64,000 nucleotides of DNA from Paralichthys olivaceus (Eukaryota; Chordata; Actinopteri; Pleuronectiformes; Paralichthyidae): the NCBI RefSeq assembly GCF_024713975.1, contig NC_091109.1, positions 10,942,501-11,006,500 of the forward strand. Direction: 5' to 3'. Positions within the stretch are counted from its first letter, which is position 1, and every line of letters starts with the position of its first letter. The notes beneath the pieces are model-generated. The model was not told the origin of the DNA and made no database searches. It worked only from the letters and a program-made list of their open reading frames with translations. The position numbers were made by a program, and so were the translations under genes. Positions 1 to 10,216 of the stretch are shown piece after piece.

Positions 1-419
1 TCTATTGTGAAACACTAAAATCAGTTTTACAAATTAATTCCCAATTTTTTTCTCTGGCAAATAAGAAAGTTTTGATCCACGATTGTGCAGCAAATGTCAA
101 AACGTGAGAGTGTTAGCATGAATGAGGGTTACAATGTGTTGCCGGTCTTATCCTATTTAGTTCTTTCGAGGGAAGTGAGTGGACACCATGCCATAAACAC
201 TATCCATCATTATCACATCACCTCCCACTGGAACACAAATTCACACTCAACCTTCTAGAAGCTGTCCCAACTTTTCACACACACCAACACACAGCGAAGA
301 GATGCAATCTTAAGGTCAAGACATCGAGTTACGTCAGACTCATTCAAACTTCTTCCTGTGGACTATAAAAAAATGATGGAAACATTCTATAGCGGTGGTG
401 GATTTCCCCAGCCACTGGG

Positions 420-1466
420 AAGCTTTGACACCGGTAAACATCCAGGGAACAGACTTTGACATAGTGACTTCTTGTAAGTACCTGGGGGTTCACCTGAACA
501 ATAAACTGGACTGGACTGATCATACCGCTGCACTTTACAAGAGGGGTGTGAACAGACTGTATGTAGTGTGAAGAATGAGGACTCTCTGAGTACAGGGGAG
601 GTGCTCCTGAAGACCTTTTATGACTGATGTGGCATCAACCATCTTTGGAGTGGTTTGCAGGAGGAGAGGTATCACAGGTTATCCCTTCCTGCTGCTGTCA
701 GACTGTATGCACCTTATCCCAGTCAGGTTAGCAACTAATTAAACTGTGCAATAATCATATGTGTGCGATACTGTATATTTCGTTTATATTACACATCCTA
801 TCTTTTATGGTCCCTTTCTATCCTGAATGTAAACATTTGTTTGTTCACAGGACGTCTTCGATTACAGAGCTTTAGGCCTGACGCCTGGTTCTGTCCAAAG
901 GTCACAAATCCACCTGCCAGAAATGAACATGTTGTTACACTTGAGTTCAATCCTATCACAGAGAGACAGGCACCACCGAATCATGTGCCTGACATATTTC
1001 AGAGGCTTGATTAAGACTGAGAACACCGACAAGAAAAATGTTGCTGTCTCTTCCAAAAAACTGGTTAATTAGAGAAAAGGATCTTGTGCATGGCTGTGAG
1101 AGGTCCAGCGGGTCATCTACTAACCGGGTCACCAGGTCGATCCCCGTCTCCCCCATTGGGTGAGAGACTGAACCCAAAAATTTCCCCTGACAGCTGCCAT
1201 CTGTGTATAAGTGATTATTATAAAGAAAGCTGCACATAGATGCACTTAGTGTGTGAATGGGTGAATAGCAAAACTGTAGTGTAGAGAGCTGTGAGTGACC
1301 ATCAAGACTAGAAAAGCTCTACGGACCATTTACCATTCCTTGTGTTTATTTGGTATTTTTATCTCTTGTGTATTACACTTTCACTTCTCCCTTTATGCTT
1401 CTTCAACACTGCGAATCCCCCCCCCTCATAGCAGGACTGATAAAGGATTATCTTATCTTATCTTAG
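420..1466 (+). mobile_element. 5'-truncated non-LTR retrotransposon (L2/CR1/Rex1-like), interrupted
   Basis: From about 430 to 560 one frame reads as the C-terminal part of a LINE reverse transcriptase, with the typical KYLGVHLNNKLDW block followed by a region ending NRLY. It then decays through stops and frameshifts to about 720 (GEVLLKTFYD is still readable). The expected 3' end appears at about 1430-1466: an ACTGATAAAGGATTATC-type tail followed by repeated TATCT units, as in fish LINEs. The 840-1335 interval does not belong to it and includes a SINE-like segment. The element is dead. Assignment to L2, CR1 or Rex1 is not resolved by eye. Confidence 0.7.
1080..1335 (+). mobile_element. Degenerate tRNA-derived SINE-like insert inside the LINE
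   Basis: A box-B-like GGTCGATCCCCG lies near 1135. The body ends in the widespread teleost tail (GTGTGAATGGGTGAAT, then ATCAAGACTAGAAAAGC-type sequence, then CCATTTACCATT). It sits between the reverse-transcriptase remnant and the TATCT tail of the surrounding LINE, so it probably inserted later. The 5' limit is uncertain; 840-1080 may be part of the same insert. Confidence 0.5.
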
Positions 1467-1913
1467 ACAGAGATTCTGAAGCCAAACAAAGTAGATCACA
1501 CAATTCACCAGGTTTAGCTCTGGGGCGGCACCAACCTGGACGCTTGTTGTGATCACACACATGGAGGAAGGTGCCAGTGAATCTGAAAATGGTCCAAACT
1601 ACCTTTCTTTCTCAGATCAGAGCTGCAGTAAAGGGCAGGGGTGCAGAACTAGGGAACCCCCTGTTCACTTGACAGCCTAGAAAAGCTCTGGCTTACAGCT
1701 GATCTGCAACATGCATCCTAAAAAGGGGGAAGCCAGCAGCACTGTGGGTATTGTTGGTGTAATAATCATGGACGGGTGGGTCCTCTTGCACAGATGTTGC
1801 AAGTTCTCGTGATGTGTTAATGCTGCAGCTTAAATCTGCAGAGGGATCACTCACAGCTAATAATAATAATAATAACGATAATGGGGTTGTGGGTTAAATG
1901 CCCTGGCTCCTAC

Positions 1914-2067
1914 CATCGATGTTCTCCCTGTCGCTGATGTGCTGGAGGTTGCAGCCCGTGTCCTCGCGGCTCAGCTCGGGCTCCGGCCGGTACGTCTCCA
2001 GCCTGGAGTGGTTGTTCCTCCGGTGTTTGGGGCTGGACGACACGCAGCAGGAGGTGGTGTTCCCCAT
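1914..2067 (-). CDS. CCNY: Cyclin Y, first coding exon (partial gene)
   Basis: This exon encodes the N-terminal 51 residues of cyclin Y, a membrane-anchored cyclin that activates CDK14/CDK16 and promotes LRP6 phosphorylation in mitotic WNT signalling (family knowledge). The start at 2067 was chosen because it gives [13 protein letters not shown], the family N-terminus. Gly2 is the N-myristoylation site and Cys7/Cys8 are candidate palmitoylation sites. An upstream in-frame ATG at 2193 would bury the myristoylation signal and is rejected. The conserved [17 protein letters not shown] block follows. The exon ends one base into the next codon at a GTAGGA donor, phase 1; the cyclin box lies beyond the left edge. 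CCNYL1 is the alternative, but the adjacent CREM and CUL2 favour CCNY. Confidence 0.93.
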
Positions 2068-2540
2068 GGCGGCGTGAGCTCCGGCGGCTGTGCGCTCCCC
2101 CTCGCCCGACCGTGTTGTCTTCGAGCTCCCCGGTGTGGCTGCGCCGCTAGCGCCGCTTTCGGAGCGGAAAAAACGGGGCGGTAACGCGGTCACACACGGA
2201 GCTGGTGCGAACGACGAGCTGTCCCCGCTCCCCGGTGTTCGTGAGCGTTACATGCCCAGCTCCGCGCTCCAAGATGGAGTCATTGTTTCAAAAACACACG
2301 GGGAGGTACAACGTCAGGGTTCGGCTAATAAGTGGAGGAGCCCACCCGAGCGTCCCCTTCCACAATCTCCAGGCGAGGGCAGGTATCAGGCTTCGGTCTC
2401 CCTGTGTCGACTGCCCCGACCGCGTAGCTCCGGTGCTCGGCTCCTCTTCCCCTCACAGACACATCCTGACGGCGTGTGAGCTCACAGAGACACGGGAGGA
2501 GGAGAGGACATCGCAGGAGGAGGAGAGGACATGTTGTTTC
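1930..2540 (-). promoter_or_regulatory. CCNY: CCNY CpG-island promoter and 5' UTR
   Basis: The segment is strongly GC- and CpG-rich compared with its AT-rich surroundings, covers the first coding exon and runs upstream of it. There is no obvious TATA box. This is the usual architecture of a housekeeping promoter; the transcription start is not resolved. Long open frames on both strands here (for example 2090-2479) are a by-product of GC richness. Confidence 0.6.
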
Positions 2541-2787
2541 GGAGTGAGGAGCAGGAGTCTTCTCCTCAGCTACATGGTTGATCTCCGCTGGAGAATGCTG
2601 CTGCTACATCCGCTGTCCTGCTGCGTTCAGGGGCAACACGTACAGTCGGACTTTCGCTAATAGAGTTCAGAAATGGTTTCCACTGTGAAAAAAATATTAG
2701 TTGTAGATTTTACACACAAAAGCCTGAATGAAGCTAAAATCGACTACGGTTAGATACAATGAGATAAGATGTACCTTTATTGATGCT

Positions 2788-2978
2788 CCGTGGAGGAATC
2801 TTGGATCATGGATTGGGATTTTGGATCGTGATCGTGGATCGTGATTTTTGAATTTCAGAATTCAGGTGATTTCAGATCCTGATCGTGGATTCTGATTTTG
2901 GATCCGGATCATGGATTACGATTTCTGATCCTGAGTATGGATTTGGATTTCAGATCCTGATCGTGGATCGTGGATTAT
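2788..2978. repeat. Degenerate GGATC-rich minisatellite
   Basis: Imperfect short units built on GGATCRTGATT and TTTCAGATCCTGATCGTGGAT recur about ten times, some as near-exact longer blocks. TTTCAGATCCTGATCGTGGA occurs twice, near 2870 and near 2950. Units are irregular in length, which suggests slippage plus drift. Confidence 0.75.
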
Positions 2979-4175
2979 TAACATAAAGTAACATACAGAG
3001 TTTAGAGATAATTTCTACCCTCTACTCTGTCCTGTGGGACACCTTAACTTCAGTCTGTTTATTTCCTGTTCCAGCAAAATCTAGTCATCAGGAACTTTTC
3101 TAAAGGTTAGCATGGTTATCATGTGACTGAAATCTCCTGACTTCAAGGGGCTAATGTCACAGAAAGGGTCTTGGAATTACACGACAAGGTCAGAGATAGG
3201 ATTCTGACAAGATTAATGTCAAGGATATAAATCTGTCATAAATAAGACAATGTTCCTAAATGTTATCAAATTATGTCTGTGATCTATTCAAGCAACAAAA
3301 TATGCATTGAGTTGTTTATAATGAGTTTTAGTTTGTTTGTTTTTTAGTTGTCCCACTTAATCAGACATGATTGATAATGTGGGACAGCACGTTAGTAATC
3401 GTGTAATCTGGAACAGTCATTTACATTATCTCTGAATGGTGGAAATATACATTTATGGACTTCATGAAGTAAAAAACAAAGATAAACTAAATGATGTAGT
3501 TGATGATCTGCAGTTGTCAGAAAGTTAACGTGAGTTAATGGTTAAAGATTTTTGAATAATGTAATACACTTCTAATAGAGTGTTTTAAATTAATTTTACA
3601 GTTTATTTATTTAGGTTAGGGTTCTTTATATAAAAAAGACTTCAATGTGTTAATATGGATCATTGACTTTTCTATAAATTATTAAATACATTTAGTTTTT
3701 TTTTAGTGTCCCACATTACAAAGACAACATTTTAAGGAATTACAGAAAAGTATAATCCGTTAATCCAATGTGAAAAACAGATATCGGAATAACTCGCAGA
3801 ATCAAAAGTGCAACCAAAAAATGATGTCCCAGAGGAGCCGAATTCCCCTTATGTAATATTTCCCACAGCAAGTGAACGCAACTTCCAAACCAAAAGCGCT
3901 GTGGCTGTGATGAACAGGTTCCGGTTCACGTGTGTGTTTACAACAGTGGAATAAATAGACAATTATTACAGTGTCAGGGCTTCTAATACATTTCATAAAT
4001 CAAGAAGAACAACCGTTTTCAATGGAACAGAGGAAAACACTCTGAAGGATTAAAAAGGGTTCATGAGGCCCATCAATAATCTGTTCATTTCCTTTATCTA
4101 CAGTTATTCTAACAACAATAAACTAAGAATATATATATATATATATAGTTTTGTCACTGATGCTATGTGCTGTAC

Positions 4176-4177
<2 letters not shown>

Positions 4178-4251
<74 letters not shown>
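4178..4251 (+). repeat. (GT)n microsatellite
   Basis: An essentially uninterrupted GT dinucleotide tract of about 74 bp, preceded by a shorter (TA)n at 4130-4147. It produces spurious Val-Cys and His-Thr open frames on the two strands. Confidence 0.98.
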
Positions 4252-4259
4252 CTAATTAC

Positions 4260-4500
4260 ATGATCTTGACTGATGCCTGACAAATCCATCAGGGCTCTGC
4301 CTGTGTCCCAGTAAAATGGCTGCTCTCAGTCTAAATCTCTCCGCAGCATTAAGCAGGATTAGCAGAGGTCAAGGCAAACAAAGTGCAGACCTGAGGAGCA
4401 GCCTAATCCACTCAGATGTTCCCCTGACGTGCCAGACAATAAAGACAATATGAGGCCTCAGACCAGCTGATGATGCTGGAGGCTGCAGGATGCATGAGTA
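4260..4500. other. Candidate conserved non-coding block
   Basis: A low-repeat, moderately GC block between microsatellite and AT-rich DNA. It contains K50-homeodomain-type sites (GGATTA near 4357, TAATCC near 4404) and a SOX-like AACAAAG near 4377. No ORF is plausible. The enhancer idea is inference only; no alignment was made. Confidence 0.25.
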
Positions 4501-5823
4501 GATGTGCTCTCTGCATGACTTGTTATACTACAAGATCAGGTATGGTGGTGTAGCGCAGCCTGCTGGTACTATAGCTTTATTGCATGTCATGATATTGTAT
4601 ATTTCATTCAGTATTATTATTACACAATTATTTCTAATTATAAGATGTAATATATTACATTGTCTTGAACGTCCCTTTATGCTCTCATTGAATAGTTATA
4701 TTAATAATAATGATTATAATTATCATGTAAGATTATTTTGTAATTATGAGATTATTGTTGTAATGATAAGGTTATTTGTATTGTTATTACATATTAATTT
4801 TGAGTTCCTCCTTATGCTTTCTGATAAATTAGGATTAAACATGTATATGCATATACAGTATATATATATTATTCATTATATTAATTTTTTTATATATATA
4901 GAAAACAACACTCTGTCTCTCTCTTTCTCTGTTTTCTCATTCTGGCCTGTATTCACTGCTTTTGTCCTCCTTCATAGTTTGGTCAGTGTCTTGCAAAGTT
5001 AAATAAAATAAAAATAAAAGTATTTGGAAGCTTTTTACACACTGCATTCAAACCATAGACTGTATATATTCAAACCAATCTGTGACTTCACCCAAACAAT
5101 GACATGTTTCATTGTCGACAGCCACACTCAGACAGTGTTTCCTTTTTTTCCCCTGGCTGTTGCATTCCACACAGTTTATCAGTGTGGAAGTGGCCTGTGT
5201 GTTGTCACAGGCTGGACAAGAATAAGGTTTCATAATAAGACCAGGTGTGCGGCAAGTCTCCGGGTTATTGGATTCTTGGCCCCTTGTTTTCTATTTCTAG
5301 TGATTTCTACCCAACATTTGAACATGTGTAGTATCTCCAACCAAGCAGGGAATGTTTTCATTTGTTTTCAAGTAGAATTACAAAAAACCTACTGCATGAT
5401 ATTTTCTGGAGGTGTTTGGAAATAACCCCCCCCCCCAAAAAAAAATGAGAATTTTTGTGTGGATCCAGGGGTCATGGGTCGGATCCAGGATTTTTTTTTT
5501 TCACTTTCTTTAACATTGTGAGATAGGGCACTTTTTTGACACTTTCCTTAATTCCTCAGAGAACAATTCAAGGATCTCTATTAAAGGCATGTTTAGGATT
5601 ACTGACATTTATGAGTGTATACAATTTGGAGCAGATCCAAATAATAATAGTGATGAGTGTGATTTCATAATGGGGCTATTATGGAGGCATGCACTCTGGA
5701 GTTCCCCGGATCTTTCTTTGTAAACTTAAATTACATCTTGTGCACTTTTCCTTGGCGTTAATTCTTGTTATATTGAGATTTGTTGTTTGACTTGTGGACT
5801 TTCCCTCTTAATCCTGAAATGCC

Positions 5824-6021
5824 CAAGTCTCTATGACTTTCAGAAAAAAAGTTATTCAAAAATATCTTGTACTTTTTTAGATTTGGTGGTTTCACCATTT
5901 CCGAAGGTCGTAGAAGCTCGGGGATGGACCCAATGGACTGGGCATAGCCACATTAATGGTGATGAAACCAACTTCCAAGTCTCTATGACCTTCAGAAAAA
6001 AAGTTATTGAACAATATCTTG
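5824..6021. repeat. Direct repeat, two 46-bp copies
   Basis: The segments 5824-5869 and 5976-6021 match with only a few substitutions (both start CAAGTCTCTATGAC and contain CAGAAAAAAAGTTATT). They are separated by 106 bp of unrelated sequence. The second copy lies immediately before the telomere-like array. Confidence 0.85.
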
Positions 6022-6040
6022 ATCTCCAATGGGTTTTCAT

Positions 6041-6113
6041 CCCTAACCCTAATCACAACCCTAACCCTAATCACAACCCTAACCCTAACCCTCATTGCAA
6101 CCCTAACCCTAAT
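6041..6113 (-). repeat. Degenerate interstitial telomere-like repeat (CCCTAA)n
   Basis: About eight CCCTAA units are interrupted at regular intervals by TCACAA or TTGCAA spacers. The C-rich strand is the plus strand. It generates a spurious Asn-Pro reading frame. Confidence 0.85.
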
Positions 6114-6655
6114 TCACCATAGGGTGAATAACTCTGCGCTGCTACCCGAAACGTGTTGAAATTCGGTGTGGTTGCGTGGCAGGTTACCCTTTATTAATGC
6201 AACACAATCCATCACATTACCATGAGAGGATGTTGTGTTTAAATATTTATTCTTATGGCCCCTTCTTCTAGCATGCAGTTATTATTGGATGTTATGAAAA
6301 GCAAGTCAAGATGTGAGGAGTTAATCCTTTGCTTTTCCTGTCAGTTGAGTTCTTACTGAAAGGACATTACATCACGTTCTGTGCAAGGTTGACATTCAGC
6401 AAAGCAATAAAAGCTTCATCAAACACTTGAGCTTTTGCATTTGTGATGCATTGAGAAATCTGAGGTATAACTACTTTGATATGATTGTCTTTGGTTTCCT
6501 CCTCCAGCTCAAGTTAAGAGCAAATGGACAAAAACTAGCGATGCAGTGGCTTTTTCCATTTCATTCCTGGTTAACGCTGAACAATGTGTAGAGTATCAAG
6601 CTCTAATCACTGTGTGTGTGTGGGGGGAAAAAAACAGACAGATGAGCAAAAAAAC

Positions 6656-6661
6656 TTTATT
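6656..6661 (-). terminator. CREM: Candidate CREM polyadenylation signal
   Basis: TTTATT on the plus strand is AATAAA on the minus strand, about 1.26 kb downstream of the CREM stop. If used, the 3' UTR contains the TTAA MITE at 6685-7059 and a (CAA)n tract. No cleavage site can be proven from sequence. Confidence 0.35.
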
Positions 6662-6684
6662 GATTTAAAAACATATCTAACCTT

Positions 6685-7059
6685 TTAAAGGTCCAGTGTG
6701 TAAGATTTAGGTGAAAGGGAACTAGTGGCAGAAATTTAATGTAGAATAATCCTCATGATGTTTTCACTAGTTCGTTTCATCTAAATTGTATGAATTGTAG
6801 TTTTCTTCACCTCAGAAAAGGCCCTTTATATTTAAATACTTTATATTTACATAGAGGGGACCCTCCCTTCCGGAGGCCGCCATGTTTTTTTACATTAGTC
6901 CAGATTGGACAAACTAAACAACTTTGAGATTTTATGACAACTGAAGCTTCCACAGGTTCTTTTCCATGTTTGGAAGAGGAGGCTGAGGTGAGGGGTGTTC
7001 AGCTGCAACATGCAACTTCAACACTAGATATCACAAAATTCTACACACTGTACCTTTAA
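6685..7059. mobile_element. TTAA-flanked MITE (piggyBac-like, non-autonomous)
   Basis: The element is 375 bp with terminal inverted repeats of about 18-22 bp: the left end reads TTAAAGGTCCAGTGTGTA and the reverse complement of the right end TTAAAGGTACAGTGTGTA. Both ends start in TTAA, the piggyBac target-site duplication. It has no transposase ORF. The sequence resembles a very common teleost dispersed element (recalled, not searched). It lies downstream of CREM, possibly inside its 3' UTR. Confidence 0.8.
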
Positions 7060-7922
7060 CCTTTAACTATGGCGTTGAGATAACAAGACCGCTGCTGATG
7101 TGTTACAGATGAATAAAACAACAATGCTGAAGCTAAAAGCTTAAGATTTCAGCATCAAATATATTTAAAAAAGAAGAGTCAAATAAATGTAAAAGACTGG
7201 CAGACTGACTACTCTTACACATATTAACACAAATGCTTTTTTTTGTACAAACAATAACAGAAATGCAAAGTGAACTTGCTTAAATAAATAGCAATGCCAC
7301 AGGTTAGGAGCAGAAGAGTCATTGAAGAGATGTTGGTATTGTCTCTATGTTAAATATGGTGGATCAGTGGGTGTTGAATCCTGTGCTTGCATTAGGATAT
7401 TTAAGGTGGGCTGACAAACAACACAAACACTGATAGGGGGTGAGCAGATCCTCTTTGATCGTTTGGTCGTAGCAAAAAACGCATCACAAAACTGATCAGC
7501 TGCTATAATAGATCATAGACAGACACATTTTAAAAATAATCCTAAAGGAATGGAAAATGTAGAGGTTAGTGACAAATCACTGCTTCTTCAGTTTCTCTCA
7601 GTAAGGCAGGTGGTCCCCATTGTCCCCCTGCTCCCTCCGACAGCCTCCCTGTGCAAAGGGACATAAGCTCACCGACAACCACCCTGACCTGGAACAAGGT
7701 TGTTGTTGTTGTTGTTGTTGCTGGTTGTGGCGCCCAGGCGATTTCGGAGCCAGAGACATTGACATCATCATGTAAACATATTTAACAGCAAAAGACAACT
7801 TTGTGCGAGCGCATGTTCATGTGAGTGTTTGCACATGAGCAAAACCAGAGTCCCTCAAGACATCCCGCAGAAACAGACAACACAGCTCCACGCAATCGAG
7901 GCTCCTCCGCCGCTCTGAGGAT
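7060..7922 (-). other. CREM: CREM 3' flank / probable 3' UTR
   Basis: No coding exon was found here. It lies directly downstream of the CREM stop codon and includes a (GTT)n tract at 7699-7720, which is (CAA)n in the transcript. The 66-codon minus-strand frame at 7598-7798 is driven by that tract. Confidence 0.5.
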
Positions 7923-10178
7923 TCACTCGACTTTGTGTCGATAGATGTCTTTCAAGGCTCGGAGCTCCTCAATCAGAGTCTTGTTTTGATTTTCCAGCAC
8001 GGCCACGCGATTTTCGAGGCATTTGACGTATTCCTTCTTCTTTCGTCGACACTCCCGGGCGGCCTCCCTGGAAGCAACAACAACAGTTACCATGAAAAAG
8101 AGGCATAACACCAAGATACAACAGAGAAATCATTCTATCCTTGAGTCGGTTTAAGACACATTAAGTCACATTACAGGACTTACAAAAAGGATGTCATGAA
8201 CGCAAAAAAGAAAGCAATGATTAAGTAGTGAAGATAATCATCATGTGGGAGGATGGAGAACATGCAAACAAAGAAAAGTAGGAGGCAGCAGCAGCAGCAG
8301 TGACACAATATTGTTTACAGCAAACACAAGTCTGCAAGGTCGTAACAGTGGATCATGACAGTAAAGTCACTCACACTCCAAACATATGTTACAGAGCAGA
8401 TAATAGGCAGGTAACGTGAGAATCAGCAGTTTGAGGCTGCGGATGGGAGAGAATCGTGAAGCTGAATGATGACAGGTTTGGGCATCTTATCATGACCATG
8501 CAATTATTATCATCCACTGGTGTTAGAGCATTATACACAAGACACAGCAGAAAAGGAGACAGGAAGAAGGGTATTTTGGCCCTTACATAGGGTAACTAAG
8601 CCAATATTGATATTAACATTTGACTTTCATCAATAAAATCACTCAGAATATTTTCAGTGATGGTCTCCTGTATGTTTTTGAAAGGACTGGGGCTCCTGAT
8701 TTAGAAAAATCCTAGATCGGAGACAAACCAAATAGAAGGTTTTCATTAGTGAGCTCAGGTGCTTGTCCAGTAGATGTCCCTGTTGGAAGTCTTTCTGCTA
8801 AATTAAACTAATCACCTGCTGGCTGTTCCTTCCTCCTCCATTTCCATTTCATCTTGCTCTCAGCAAGAAGGAAATTATATTCTGCAATTTCATGTCATTT
8901 TTTTCATTTTCATAAATTTGAAATGGAGACTCTAAATTGACCGTAAGTGGGCATGTGGGAGTGAGTGCTTGTTTGTGTCTGTATATTGTTATGTGCAATA
9001 TGCGACTGGCTCCAACTGACTCCTGATGAACCTCAAAAGAAGGATAAGCACTATAGATAGGGGATGGATGGAATTTATTCATAAGGGGGACACATTATTC
9101 ATGAGTCACCATATTCACTGACGACCATATATCTAATATAGCTAATATCAACTGCTAATATCACTGTGAACACTTCTCCTTACCTGTTCTTCATCAAGCG
9201 GAGCGCTTTCTTTTGTACAGCATCCTCTCCTGCTCTCTTGGAGCCGTGAGGGCTGGCCCCTGCCATCCCCTGTGGGAGGCTGGAGCTGGGTTTGTGCAGC
9301 TGGCAGGCGGTGAAGTCACCTGTGGAGCCTGGGAAGACGCATCACATCAAACATCAGATGACTGTGATTTACTAAACTGGGTTGCAACAGTCAAACTTAA
9401 CTGATGACTCAGTAAAAGAGATCGGTTGCTGTTGGAAACATCTGTTGCTTCCTTCTATAACGCAATCAATTGTGTAAACAGCAAATCACTACAGTCATAA
9501 GCTGTAAAATGTATTGTATATAAAAAGTATATTACAATTCTAGGGGGCAAAGCTTTACTCACAATTCTTTGTAAAAAATTTATTATATTTATTTTATTCT
9601 TTATTTTATTTGTATATATTGTTATACAGAATGAAAAGCATCAGACTGCCAAAGCACGTGATGACAAATGATATAATAAATGTATAAGCTGTAAATTGTG
9701 TCTCTAATCTTTTTGGTTGCAAAGGTTGAAGCACAACCTTACTGTATGATGTCATTCTCTGATTTCACAGTGATGTCATGATGACGTCATTCCTGCCATA
9801 CAATCTTTAAAAGCCTTTGGTTACGTCTGTAGTCCTGTGGGATGCAGGCACTTTGCATCATGTCATTTTCTGACTTCATCATGACATCACTTATCATGTG
9901 ACATCATATAATGGGGAATCATTTTCCAATCATCATCAGCTTGAGATACGTTTGATTTGTATACATTTTCTTGTTGGTTTGTTTTTTGAGGTGTATTTTG
10001 TGAAGCACTTTGTAACCTTGTTCAGATTAGTGCAATACAAATACATTATTATTAATAATAATAATATTTGCAGATATTATGGGAAATTTGGTTTTTGGAC
10101 CATATTTTTGTTGAGCTTGACCTTTGACCTACACAAGCAATAATCTCACAAAAATTGGGGGAAACCTTTCCATGTACT

Positions 10179-10216
<38 letters not shown>

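Larger units (their letters stand above)
1..1913 (-). other. CCNY: CCNY intron 1 (part)
   Basis: This is the part of cyclin Y intron 1 that lies in the window, downstream of the first coding exon on the minus strand. No further cyclin Y exon was seen, so the intron is at least 1.9 kb. It holds a truncated LINE interrupted by a SINE-like insert (listed separately) and a short (TAA)n tract near 1858-1875. Nothing else was recognised in 1-419 or 1467-1857. Confidence 0.6.
2541..6684. other. CCNY-CREM intergenic region
   Basis: No gene was recognised. The interval contains a GGATC-rich degenerate minisatellite, a long (GT)n tract, a compact unrepeated block with homeodomain-type sites (4260-4500), a duplicated 46-bp segment and a telomere-like array, each listed separately. 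A short (TA)n lies at about 4130-4147. CREM 3' UTR may extend into the right end, where a minus-strand AATAAA lies at 6656-6661. Confidence 0.5.

Noticed and set aside
1894-2193. Upstream in-frame ATG extending cyclin Y by 42 residues
   Set aside because: It would remove the N-terminal glycine needed for myristoylation; the family starts MGNTTSCC. The extension is GC-rich 5' UTR.
4063-4289. Open frames on both strands rich in Cys-Val or His-Thr
   Set aside because: They are produced entirely by the (GT)n tract.
4502-5425. 166- and 133-codon plus-strand frames
   Set aside because: Hydrophobic, AT-driven composition with no domain; no splice or conservation evidence by eye.
5787-6122. 111-codon frame with Asn-Pro repeats
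   Set aside because: It reads through the duplicated 46-bp segment and the telomere-like array; no protein signature.
8068-9183. Second alternative CREM bZIP exon
   Set aside because: No frame with an ECRRRKKEYVKCLE-type block other than the one at 7923-8067 was seen.
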